Assembly (NCBI RefSeq): GCF_004000745.1
Contig: NZ_BILV01000058.1
Location: forward strand, 1 to 38,179
Source of the DNA: Paenibacillus barengoltzii NBRC 101215
GTDB taxonomy: Bacteria; Bacillota; Bacilli; Paenibacillales; Paenibacillaceae
Direction: 5' to 3'
Length of the DNA stretch: 38,179 bases
The position numbers and the translations under genes were made by a program. Under the pieces are notes generated by a model. That model saw only the letters and a program-made list of their open reading frames with translations, did no database searches and was not told the origin of the DNA. Positions 24,798 through 32,086 of this stretch are shown here, one piece after another. The stretch's first letter is position 1. The number at the start of each line of letters is the position of its first letter.

Positions 24798-26567
24798 TTG
24801 TTTGAACTCAAATGGCTGTGGCAGAATTTGGAAGGCAACCAGGCCAGGTATATCACCGCGCTGGTGCTTTCCGTCGTGGGCTCCTCGCTCATGATTATCA
24901 ATCCGTACATCGGCCAGCAGATTGTTGACACGTTTATCACAGGTGAAAATGCAATGCAAAATTTAACGGAGCAACGGGGACTGCTGATCATGCTCTGCTT
25001 GGGGATGATTGGGTTCTCGCTGCTGCGGACGGGGCTAGCTTATTTGACGACGATGCAATATGAGCAGGCTTCGCAAAATATGTTGTACAAAGTCCGCATC
25101 TATCTGTACAACAAAATCCAAGGCCAAGATATGGAATACTACGACCATAACCGGACCGGGGACCTGATGACCAAGATGACCGGGGACTTGGACATGGTGC
25201 GGCACTCGATGGCGTGGATCATCAAGACGATTATTGAATCGCTGACGATCTTTATTGCGGCCGTCGCTTATTTTTTTACCATTGATGCCGTGTTGACGCT
25301 GTGGCTGCTGGTTTTGGCGCCTCCCATCTTCGTCGTGGCTTACATCTTCGCGAAAAAGGTCCGTCCGATGTACGTAGATCTGCGCGAGCGGTTGTCCCAA
25401 CTGAATACGATCACCCAAGAGAACATCTCGGGGAACCGCGTCGTTAAAGCCTTTGCTCGTGAAGAATTTGAAATTGAGAAATTTACCGATAAGAACGTTC
25501 ACTTCTCTGAAGCGAACAAGAAAGCAGCGCTCGTGTGGCTGGACTACTTCCCGTACCTGGAGACGTTCGCCCAAGCGTTTAACGTGATCTTGATGCTGGC
25601 CGGTGGATATTTTGTCATGCAGGGAAGGATTACGTTCGGGGAATTTTCCGCGTTCTCCGCACTGATCTGGGCCGTGTCCAACCCGATGCGCAACATCGGC
25701 ATTATCATTAACGATATCCAACGTTTCTTCGCCAGCTTGAGTAAGATTGTAGAAATTTATTACGCCAAACCCAAAATCGTCAACGAGCACAACGCAATCG
25801 ATAAGCGCCGTTACGAAGGACGCATCGAATTCAAGCACGTCAGCTTCAAATATGACAGCAACGAAGTGCTTCACGATATCAGCTTCTCGGTGAATCCGGG
25901 AGAAACGATCGCCATTATGGGCTCAACCGGTTCAGGCAAAACGTCGCTCGTGAACCTGATCCCGCGCTTTTACGACGTATCCGATGGGCAAGTGTTGGTT
26001 GACGGCGTGGACGTCCGCGAACTGGAGCTTGATGAGCTCCGCAGCAACATCGGCATCGCGACCCAGGACGTGCTGCTGTTCTCCGATACGATCGACGGAA
26101 ACATCGCTTACGGCGATCCCGAGCTGCCGGAGGATCAAACGAGAGAGTATGCCAAACTTGCGGCGGCGCATGATTTTATTACGAAAATGCCGGAAGGATA
26201 TGACACCATCGTTGGGGAGCGCGGCGTTGGATTATCCGGCGGGCAGAAGCAGCGGATCGCGCTGGCTCGGGCGCTGGCGGTACGCCGGCCGATTCTGATC
26301 CTCGACGATACTACATCCGCGGTGGACTTAGAGACCGAGGAGCATATCCAGAAGAGCTTGCGCGAGCTGAACTTCCCGTGCACGAAGCTGATCATTGCTC
26401 AGCGTGTGTCGACCACGGCCGAAGCAGACCGTATTCTGATTCTGGACGGCGGACGGCTGATTGAGGAAGGCACCCATGCCGAATTGCTCGCGAAGCGCGG
26501 CTATTATTACGATGTATTTATGCTTCAAAATGAAGGGATCGGAAGGACGGTGAGTAGCCATGGCTAG
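24798..26567 (+). CDS. Heterodimeric ABC exporter, degenerate-site subunit (BmrC/YheI-like)
   Basis: A 589-residue half-transporter starting at a TTG codon preceded by ACGGGTGA. Six membrane helices occupy roughly residues 15-310 and an ATPase domain follows. The ATPase domain has Walker A GSTGSGKT and a canonical signature LSGGQKQR. The catalytic glutamate is replaced by Asp (LILDDTTSAVD, D504) and the switch histidine by Gln (IIAQRVSTT). Loss of both residues marks the inactive half of heterodimeric exporters such as BmrCD and TM287/288. The partner gene overlaps by eight bases. Likely role: ATP-driven export of drugs or lipophilic compounds. Confidence 0.92.
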   Translation: MFELKWLWQNLEGNQARYITALVLSVVGSSLMIINPYIGQQIVDTFITGENAMQNLTEQRGLLIMLCLGMIGFSLLRTGLAYLTTMQYEQASQNMLYKVRIYLYNKIQGQDMEYYDHNRTGDLMTKMTGDLDMVRHSMAWIIKTIIESLTIFIAAVAYFFTIDAVLTLWLLVLAPPIFVVAYIFAKKVRPMYVDLRERLSQLNTITQENISGNRVVKAFAREEFEIEKFTDKNVHFSEANKKAALVWLDYFPYLETFAQAFNVILMLAGGYFVMQGRITFGEFSAFSALIWAVSNPMRNIGIIINDIQRFFASLSKIVEIYYAKPKIVNEHNAIDKRRYEGRIEFKHVSFKYDSNEVLHDISFSVNPGETIAIMGSTGSGKTSLVNLIPRFYDVSDGQVLVDGVDVRELELDELRSNIGIATQDVLLFSDTIDGNIAYGDPELPEDQTREYAKLAAAHDFITKMPEGYDTIVGERGVGLSGGQKQRIALARALAVRRPILILDDTTSAVDLETEEHIQKSLRELNFPCTKLIIAQRVSTTAEADRILILDGGRLIEEGTHAELLAKRGYYYDVFMLQNEGIGRTVSSHG

Positions 26568-28338
26568 AAATAAGTTCGATGTGGATGAGAATCTAGAGTC
26601 TCCTTTTGATATAAAACACTTCAGACGTGCCATGGTGTACATCCGGAAGCAGCAAAAGCCGATGATCATCGCGTTCGTGCTGAGCGCCTTGTCTGCGGCG
26701 ATCGCGCTGTCCGCGCCGCTCATTATCCAGCATGTCGTTGACGTGACGATTCCGCAAAAAGCGTTTGGCGCGCTGGTCGGATGGTCTGCGCTGATGCTGC
26801 TCACGATCGTGGTCAGCGTTGAGCTGGCGACAATCCGCTCCCGGATCATGACCCGGGTTGGCCAGGATATCATCTTCGATATCCGAACGGATCTGTTTAA
26901 GCATCTGCAGCAGCTGCCGTTCAAATATTACGACGACCGTCCCCAAGGGAAAATCCTGATCCGCGTCGTTAACTACGTCAATGCGGTATCCGACGTGTTG
27001 TCCAACGGGATCATCAACTTTATTTTGGAGATCGTCAACTTGATCTTTATCGCGGTGTTTATGTTCGCGGTGGATGTTCGGTTGTCGTTCGTCACCTTGG
27101 CCGGATTGCCGGTGTTCCTCGGCGTCATGCTGCTGATCAAAACCCGGCAGCGCCGGGCATGGCAGGCTGTATCTAACAAAAGCTCTAACATGAACGCCTA
27201 TTTGCAGGAGAGTATCAGCGGGATTGGCGTGACGCAAATTTTCTCCCGCGAGAAGCATAACGAAGGCATCTTCACTCGCCTCGCCGGCAACTACCGCAAG
27301 GAATGGATGCGGGCGCTGCGCTACAACGCGCTGATCCCGTTCTCCGTGGATAACCTGGCGACGATCGTCACGACATTGATCTATATGGTTGGCTTGCTTG
27401 CGATGGGGCCGCAAGGCGTGACCTTCGGGGTCATCCTTGCGATGAGTAACTACGCAGCCCGCTTCTGGCAGCCGATCCTGAACTTGTCACAGCTGTACAA
27501 CAACTTTATTAACGCCGTAGCGTACCTGGAACGGATCTTCGAAACGCTGGATGAACCGGTGACAGTCAGCGACGTTCCGGGGGCGAAGGCATTGCCGCCG
27601 GTACAGGGCAACGTCCAATTCAAAGACGTTACGTTTGCTTACGATCCCGGCTTGAACATTCTGGAGCACCTGAACTTTGAGGTCAAAGCCGGGGAAAGCA
27701 TCGCCCTCGTCGGACCGACGGGTGCGGGCAAAACCACGGTCGTGAACCTGATCTCGCGCTTCTACAATGTAAGCGAAGGCGCGATTCTGATCGATGGTCA
27801 CGACATCTCGCAGGTGACGTTGAAGTCGCTGCGCAGCCAGATGGGGATTATGCTGCAGGACAGCTTTATTTTCTCGGGTACGATCATGGATAATATCCGC
27901 TATGGGAAGCTGGACGCCACCGAAGAGGAAGTCATTGCCGCGGCCAAAACAGTCTGCGCTGACGAGTTCATCCGCGAGTTTGAGCAAGGGTACTACACGG
28001 AAGTGAATGAGCGCGGCTCGAAGCTGTCCCAAGGACAGCGGCAGCTCATCTCGTTCGCCCGGACGCTGCTGGCCGATCCGCGTATTCTGATTCTGGACGA
28101 AGCGACCTCTTCGATCGACGCCAAGACAGAGCGTCTGCTCCAGCAAGGCCTAAACGAGCTGCTCAAGGGACGCACCTCATTTATCATCGCGCACCGGCTG
28201 TCGACGGTGAAGAACTGCGACCGCATCATGTACGTCTCCGACAAGGGGATTGCCGAATCCGGCTCGCATGACGAGCTGATGGCCAAACGCGGTCTGTACT
28301 ACCGCTTGTATACCGCGCAGAAGATGGAAGCTGTGTAG
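26560..28338 (+). CDS. Heterodimeric ABC exporter, catalytic-site subunit (BmrD/YheH-like)
   Basis: A 592-residue half-transporter with an N-terminal hydrophilic stretch, six membrane helices and an ATPase domain. It has Walker A GPTGAGKT, an intact catalytic glutamate (LILDEATSSID) and switch histidine (IIAHRLSTV). Its signature is non-canonical, LSQGQRQL instead of LSGGQ. This is the exact complement of the upstream subunit: the pair has one full ATP site and one degenerate site. The two genes overlap by eight bases, so the subunits are made together. A strong terminator follows. Confidence 0.93.
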   Translation: MARNKFDVDENLESPFDIKHFRRAMVYIRKQQKPMIIAFVLSALSAAIALSAPLIIQHVVDVTIPQKAFGALVGWSALMLLTIVVSVELATIRSRIMTRVGQDIIFDIRTDLFKHLQQLPFKYYDDRPQGKILIRVVNYVNAVSDVLSNGIINFILEIVNLIFIAVFMFAVDVRLSFVTLAGLPVFLGVMLLIKTRQRRAWQAVSNKSSNMNAYLQESISGIGVTQIFSREKHNEGIFTRLAGNYRKEWMRALRYNALIPFSVDNLATIVTTLIYMVGLLAMGPQGVTFGVILAMSNYAARFWQPILNLSQLYNNFINAVAYLERIFETLDEPVTVSDVPGAKALPPVQGNVQFKDVTFAYDPGLNILEHLNFEVKAGESIALVGPTGAGKTTVVNLISRFYNVSEGAILIDGHDISQVTLKSLRSQMGIMLQDSFIFSGTIMDNIRYGKLDATEEEVIAAAKTVCADEFIREFEQGYYTEVNERGSKLSQGQRQLISFARTLLADPRILILDEATSSIDAKTERLLQQGLNELLKGRTSFIIAHRLSTVKNCDRIMYVSDKGIAESGSHDELMAKRGLYYRLYTAQKMEAV

Positions 28339-28351
28339 AGCATGCCAAAAT

Positions 28352-28405
28352 AAAGGCAATTCCGCCAAGCTATTGGGGTTGGTGGAGTTGCCTTTTCGTT
28401 TTTTG
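28352..28405 (+). terminator. Intrinsic terminator of the ABC exporter operon
   Basis: AAAGGCAA pairs with TTGCCTTT around a second CCGCCAA/TTGGTGG stem, followed by TTTTCGTTTTTT. Confidence 0.9.
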
Positions 28406-28451
28406 TTGGCGCCCTCGAAGATCAAAACTTGTTGTTTGATCGCCTGCTTAT

Positions 28452-28490
28452 TTGTGAAATGTTTCACTTACTATGACGAGCCCTTATGTT
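28452..28490 (+). promoter_or_regulatory. Rex/Fnr-like palindrome at the flavoprotein promoter
   Basis: TTGTGAAATGTTTCACTT at 28452-28469 matches 16 of 18 positions of the Rex consensus TTGTGAA-N4-TTCACAA. It also contains TGTGA-N6-TCACT, the Bacillus Fnr core. Its right arm overlaps a TTCACT -35-like hexamer, with TATGTT as a possible -10 at 28485-28490. Either regulator would tie the downstream gene to oxygen or redox state. Confidence 0.6.
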
Positions 28491-28555
28491 ATCCTCTCCC
28501 AAGGGGAACGAAAGAGAAACAGCGTCCCTATAAAGACAAAAGTGGAGGGTTTATC

Positions 28556-30112
28556 ATGCACAAGAAAGTAACAGCAGCACTCATTCTCGTCTTATCCTTG
28601 ATGCTGGTCATCACGGGATGCGGCAACAATGGGAACGAGCCTCAGAACCAGGCTCAAAATCAGAACCAGACGCAGGCGGGCGGTCAGACGGATAAGGCTA
28701 AGGAAAGCGAAGCCGAAGCCGTAGCCGGCGCATCCGAAAAAAGCTATACCCCTCACGATCAGTTGAAGGATAGCTACGATATCATTATCATCGGCGCAGG
28801 CGGTGCTGGCATGACCGCGGCACTGGAAGCGAAAGCGAGCGGCATGAACCCGGTGATTTTTGAGAAAATGCCGGTGGCTGGGGGCAATACAACGAAATCG
28901 TCCTCGGGCATGAACGCCTCAGAAACGAAATTCCAAAAGGAACAAGGCATTGAAGACAGCAACGACAAATTCTATGAAGAGACACTCAAAGGCGGCCATA
29001 ATACGAATGATACCGAACTGCTTCGTTACTTCGTTGACCATTCCGCCGAAGCGATCGATTGGCTTGATGCCATTGGCATCCGCTTGAATAACCTGACGAT
29101 TACCGGCGGCATGAGCGAAAAACGCACCCACCGTCCGGAAGACGGCTCCGCCGTGGGACAATACCTGGTGGATGGCCTGGTACGAAACGTTGAAGAACAA
29201 GGCATTCCGCTGTTTGTCAACGCCAACGTCAAGGAGATTACTCAGCAAGACGGGAAAGTGAGCGGCGTGAAGGTCGTTTTGAACGATACCGAGGAAAAAA
29301 CGATTACCGCCAAAGCTGTCATCGTCGCAACCGGCGGTTACGGGGCGAATCCGGAAATGATCACCCAGTTTAGACCGGACTTAAAGGGATATGTCACGAC
29401 CAACCAAGTTGGCAGCACCGGTGATGGCATTACGATGATTGAGAAGTTGGGCGGCGTTACCGTGGATATGGATCAGATCCAAGTTCACCCAACCGTTCAA
29501 CAGGAGAAATCCTATCTGATCGGCGAGGCCGTGCGCGGTGAAGGTGCGATCCTAGTTTCCAGCGAAGGCGTACGTTTCTATAATGAAATGGATACACGTG
29601 ATAAGGTGACGGCTGCGATCAATGCCCTGCCTGAGAAATCAGCCTACCTTGTTTTTGATTCCGGCGTAAAATCCCGGGCTAAAGCGATTCAACAATATGA
29701 AAAGATGGGCTTTGTGATCCAAGGTGACACGATTGAAGCTTTGGCTGAAGCTATGGGCGTACCGGAAGATGCATTGGCGAAGACATTGGAAACCTGGAAC
29801 GCAGCTGTACAAGGTAAAAATGACGCCGAATTTGGCAGAACTACCGGGATGGATTACGATTTGTCCGGCGCACCGTACTATGCCATCAAAATCGCTCCCG
29901 GCATCCACTACACCATGGGCGGCGTAAAAATCAACACCAACACGGAAGTGTTGAACAAGGATGGCAACCCGATCCCAGGGCTGTTCGCCGCTGGCGAAGT
30001 GACCGGCGGGTTGCACGGGGATAACCGGATCGGCGGCAACTCCGTAGCCGATATTATCATCTTCGGACGTCAGGCCGGCGTGAAGGCGGCCGAGTTCGTG
30101 AAGGCGCAATAA
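28556..30112 (+). CDS. Exported fumarate/urocanate-reductase-like FAD lipoprotein
   Basis: The start is the ATG at 28556, with GGAGGG six bases before it; it gives a perfect lipoprotein signal (VITGC, Cys22). A Gln/Asn-rich linker of about 50 residues leads to an FAD domain. It has IIIIGAGGAG (GxGxxG at 80-85), GGNTTKSSSGMNAS, KRTHRPEDGSAVG, RFYNEMDTRDK, HYTMGG and LHGDNRIGGNSVADIIIFGRQ. The Arg and His residues in these blocks correspond to the substrate and proton-transfer residues of soluble flavocytochrome c fumarate reductases. The 518-residue protein has neither the FMN-binding nor the haem domain that usually delivers electrons. Substrate (fumarate, urocanate or another enoate) is unknown. 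The Rex/Fnr-like site supports anaerobic use. Confidence 0.88.
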   Translation: MHKKVTAALILVLSLMLVITGCGNNGNEPQNQAQNQNQTQAGGQTDKAKESEAEAVAGASEKSYTPHDQLKDSYDIIIIGAGGAGMTAALEAKASGMNPVIFEKMPVAGGNTTKSSSGMNASETKFQKEQGIEDSNDKFYEETLKGGHNTNDTELLRYFVDHSAEAIDWLDAIGIRLNNLTITGGMSEKRTHRPEDGSAVGQYLVDGLVRNVEEQGIPLFVNANVKEITQQDGKVSGVKVVLNDTEEKTITAKAVIVATGGYGANPEMITQFRPDLKGYVTTNQVGSTGDGITMIEKLGGVTVDMDQIQVHPTVQQEKSYLIGEAVRGEGAILVSSEGVRFYNEMDTRDKVTAAINALPEKSAYLVFDSGVKSRAKAIQQYEKMGFVIQGDTIEALAEAMGVPEDALAKTLETWNAAVQGKNDAEFGRTTGMDYDLSGAPYYAIKIAPGIHYTMGGVKINTNTEVLNKDGNPIPGLFAAGEVTGGLHGDNRIGGNSVADIIIFGRQAGVKAAEFVKAQ

Positions 30113-30136
30113 GTAGAACGATCCTGAGATAGGACT

Positions 30137-30189
30137 CGTCAAGGCTTGAACTCCAAGGAGGTTGAGCTTTGGCGGGTTTTCTTTTTTTT
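30137..30189 (+). terminator. Intrinsic terminator of the flavoprotein gene
   Basis: An 18-base stem with G-U wobbles and one mismatch (CGTCAAGGCTTGAACTCC with GGAGGTTGAGCTTTGGCG) is followed by TTTTCTTTTTTTT. Confidence 0.92.
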
Positions 30190-30246
30190 GCGGAAAGGAA
30201 CTTTGGGAATACTAAGTAACCACACATAGTATAGGAGGTGCGTCAG

Positions 30247-30444
30247 ATGAGTAAAAAAGAGGACTACACCCAGCAGCAACTGGAACGAGCCAAAGCGAAG
30301 GACTCCACCGACGAAGGCCGAAAAGGCGCCTTCATGATGAAAGACGCCTGGAACCAAGACGGCAATCCCGCCGCTGCCGCGGACGACTTCGGCCCCGTGA
30401 TGAAGCCGGGAGCCCCGCCGACGATGAACGGGAAGCCGTTGTAG
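30247..30444 (+). CDS. Small hydrophilic protein of unknown function
   Basis: A 65-residue protein with a strong AGGAGG seven bases before its ATG; an in-frame GTG nine bases earlier overlaps that ribosome site and is unlikely. The sequence is charged at the N-terminus (MSKKEDYTQQQLERAKAKDS) and carries a central GAFMMKDAWNQDGNP. It ends in a Pro/Gly-rich FGPVMKPGAPPTMNGKPL. There is no membrane helix, signal peptide or cysteine. It is flanked by a terminator on the left and a repeat zone on the right. I do not recognise a family; a small spore or stress protein is possible but unsupported. Confidence 0.6.
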   Translation: MSKKEDYTQQQLERAKAKDSTDEGRKGAFMMKDAWNQDGNPAAAADDFGPVMKPGAPPTMNGKPL

Positions 30445-30480
30445 CTCGATTACGGCCACGTCAGGCCCATACTGTACATG

Positions 30481-30752
30481 ATTTTTCGAGTACATTTCTC
30501 CGAAATCGCTGGGTTTCGGCGCATTGTACTCGATTTTTCATGTACATTTCGCAGTTCCACACGCATCTAGCCCGATTCTGTATGATTTTTCGAGTACATT
30601 TCAGCGAAATCGCTGGGTTTCGGCGCATTGTACTCGAATTTTCATATACATTTCGTGGTTCCACGCGCAGCTAGCCCGATTCTGTATGATTTTTCGAGTA
30701 CATTTCAGCGAAATCACTGGGTTTCGGCGCATTGTACTCGAATTTTCATATA
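30481..30752. repeat. 104-bp tandem repeat, 2.6 copies, each able to fold into a hairpin
   Basis: Copies start at 30481, 30585 and 30689 with a constant 104-base period; the third stops near 30752. Each copy contains long inverted arms (ATGATTTTTCGAGTACA facing TGTACTCGAATTTTCAT, 14 of 17 paired). Between them lie smaller palindromes such as CAGCGAAATCGCTG. Copies 2 and 3 are nearly identical and copy 1 is more diverged. Short reading frames on both strands follow the repeat and are not believable genes. The layout resembles dispersed intergenic palindromic elements. Confidence 0.9.
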
Positions 30753-30797
30753 GAATCCCCCCTACATTGTGCAAGCACGGTCAAGCCCTGGGGCAAA

Positions 30798-31024
30798 AGG
30801 GCGGATCATCTCGCTAAAGGAGGAGATCTCCGCTAGCAAGAGGATCGTCCCTCTAGAAGGGATTCCGCTCTTCAAGAGGCCCCCCTCTGAGAGAGGATCC
30901 ATCGTCTAAGAAAGGAGCGCCCCTTTAAAAGAGGATACATCCTCTACGAGGAGAGCGCTCCTCTAAGAGGGAATCACTCCTCTAAGAGGGATCACCCCCT
31001 TTATGTGAGCAGATCGCCTTCAAA
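30798..31024. repeat. Array of about twelve 19-bp degenerate palindromes
   Basis: From 30798 to 31024 the sequence divides into consecutive units, mostly exactly 19 bases, with consensus AGAGGATCNCTCCTCTAAG. Clear units start at 30839, 30892, 30911, 30930, 30949, 30968 and 30987. Two units of 17 bases (30858, 30875) and one of 22 (30817) interrupt the period. Most units are inverted repeats, and arms change together: AGAGG/CCTCT, AAAGG/CCTTT, AGGAG/CTCCT, AGGG/CCCT. No gene crosses it, so the 627-base stretch between the 65-residue gene and the repair gene holds only repeats. Confidence 0.85.
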
Positions 31025-31071
31025 AAGGGTAACCCGTTCCCCCACGGCCCCTCGGGTCTCCCCCTCTCCCA

Positions 31072-31779
31072 TCAGCACCGCACATACTTGCGCTTAAAGC
31101 CCAGCTGACCGCGGTCCAACGATTTTTGGATGTTTTCCGAAGCGTTCAGGATGGCGCTCTTCTTCTTGTCTCGCTTCATCTCGACCGGGCCAATCGCTTG
31201 GGCGGTCTCCACCGCTTGTTTGTGCAGCGGCACATAGGAAACCGCGACGGTGTACACAAAGTTATTCATCGCGGACTTCGTACGCTCAGGTGCATCGTGG
31301 ATCGAGTTCTTCACCGTCTCCAGCATGCCGGCGAGCTTGCTTTCGTCAAACTCGCTGTCCGGCCGGCTCCCCAATAGCCAGCAGTAACAGCTCCAGCCCG
31401 CCGACATCTTCAGCTCGTCCCCGCTGGCGATCCACTTGTCCGCCACTTCCTGAGCGATATCCGCCTCCGCCAAGGTGACGGCAACCACGAAGTCCGACAG
31501 CATATAGAAATACGCCTTCTCGATCCAGCGCTCAAAATCCGCATGCGTCATCGCCTTCGGATCCGCAATCATCCCCGCAAAATACATCGCATCGTAATTT
31601 CCTGTCGCGTACAGCTCCTCGGCCAAAGAATGATTGATCTTGATCTGCCGGAACAAAGGCTTCATTTCTCCTGTCGCAACGCCAAACAGCGGCTCTTGTG
31701 CCCCGTTGGACATATACATTTTCTTCAGGCGCTCCTTACCGAGTGCCTCAAGCTCCTGCATCACCGTTTCAACCTTCAT
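31072..31779 (-). CDS. AlkD-like DNA alkylation repair protein
   Basis: A 235-residue, all-helical protein of the HEAT-like DNA alkylation repair family. It contains GVATGEMKPLFRQIKINHSLAEEL near residue 33, the DAMYFAGMIADP helix near residue 64, EKAYFYMLSDFVVAVTLAE, and the C-terminal PERTKSAMNNFVYTVAVSYVPL. AlkD-type glycosylases remove bulky or cationic alkylated bases without flipping them. This protein belongs to the more distant branch, and an active glycosylase is not certain. The ribosome site GGGAG is about 12 bases from the ATG, a weak arrangement. It stands alone between three repeat arrays. Confidence 0.82.
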   Translation of the reverse strand: MKVETVMQELEALGKERLKKMYMSNGAQEPLFGVATGEMKPLFRQIKINHSLAEELYATGNYDAMYFAGMIADPKAMTHADFERWIEKAYFYMLSDFVVAVTLAEADIAQEVADKWIASGDELKMSAGWSCYCWLLGSRPDSEFDESKLAGMLETVKNSIHDAPERTKSAMNNFVYTVAVSYVPLHKQAVETAQAIGPVEMKRDKKKSAILNASENIQKSLDRGQLGFKRKYVRC

Positions 31780-31865
31780 AAATGGAGCCAGCTCCCTTCC
31801 TCCCGTATGGGCTCTTTCTTTCTCCTTAGCTTACTACGTGAAAAGGGCTGGATTCAATTCCAAAA

Positions 31866-32086
31866 TCTAGCCAAGCTCCCTCCAAGCTTCCTTGCCAGAC
31901 TAGCCGAACTAGCCCAACGATAACGAGCCTTACTAGTCAAACTCCCCAACTAACCAAACTATCCTACTGACTAGCCCAACTGTCCTACACAGCCGAACTT
32001 GCCTATCTCAGCTTAACTCAACCAATCTACCAATCTACCAATCTACCTAACTACTCAAACTCCTCAAACACCCCAAACTTCCCAAA
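31866..32086. repeat. Degenerate 8-9-bp minisatellite, G/T-rich on the minus strand
   Basis: Read on the minus strand, roughly twenty units follow AGTTNGGNT, including three identical AGATTGGT units in a row (around 32021-32045) and AGTTTGGGG/AGTTTGAGG/AGTTTGAGT. The plus strand is correspondingly almost free of G in places. It begins at the TAG stop of the lipoprotein gene and fills the gap to the AlkD-like gene, whose promoter must lie in or beside it (31780-31870). No gene is seen here. Confidence 0.8.

Noticed and set aside
25035..27414. Minus-strand frames of 279 and 273 codons opposite the ABC exporter genes
   Set aside because: They are His/Asp/Gln-rich shadows with no ribosome site; the plus-strand genes have every ABC motif.
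28373..28555. N-terminal extension of the flavoprotein from an upstream ATG
   Set aside because: It overlaps the exporter terminator and the Rex/Fnr-like site. The ATG at 28556 has a good ribosome site and begins a perfect lipoprotein signal.
30461..30817. Short frames on both strands within the 104-bp repeats
   Set aside because: They repeat with the DNA unit, have no ribosome site and are disrupted by the repeat structure.
30798..31024. CRISPR array as an explanation for the 19-bp repeats
   Set aside because: Units are contiguous and degenerate with no unique spacers, and no cas genes are present.
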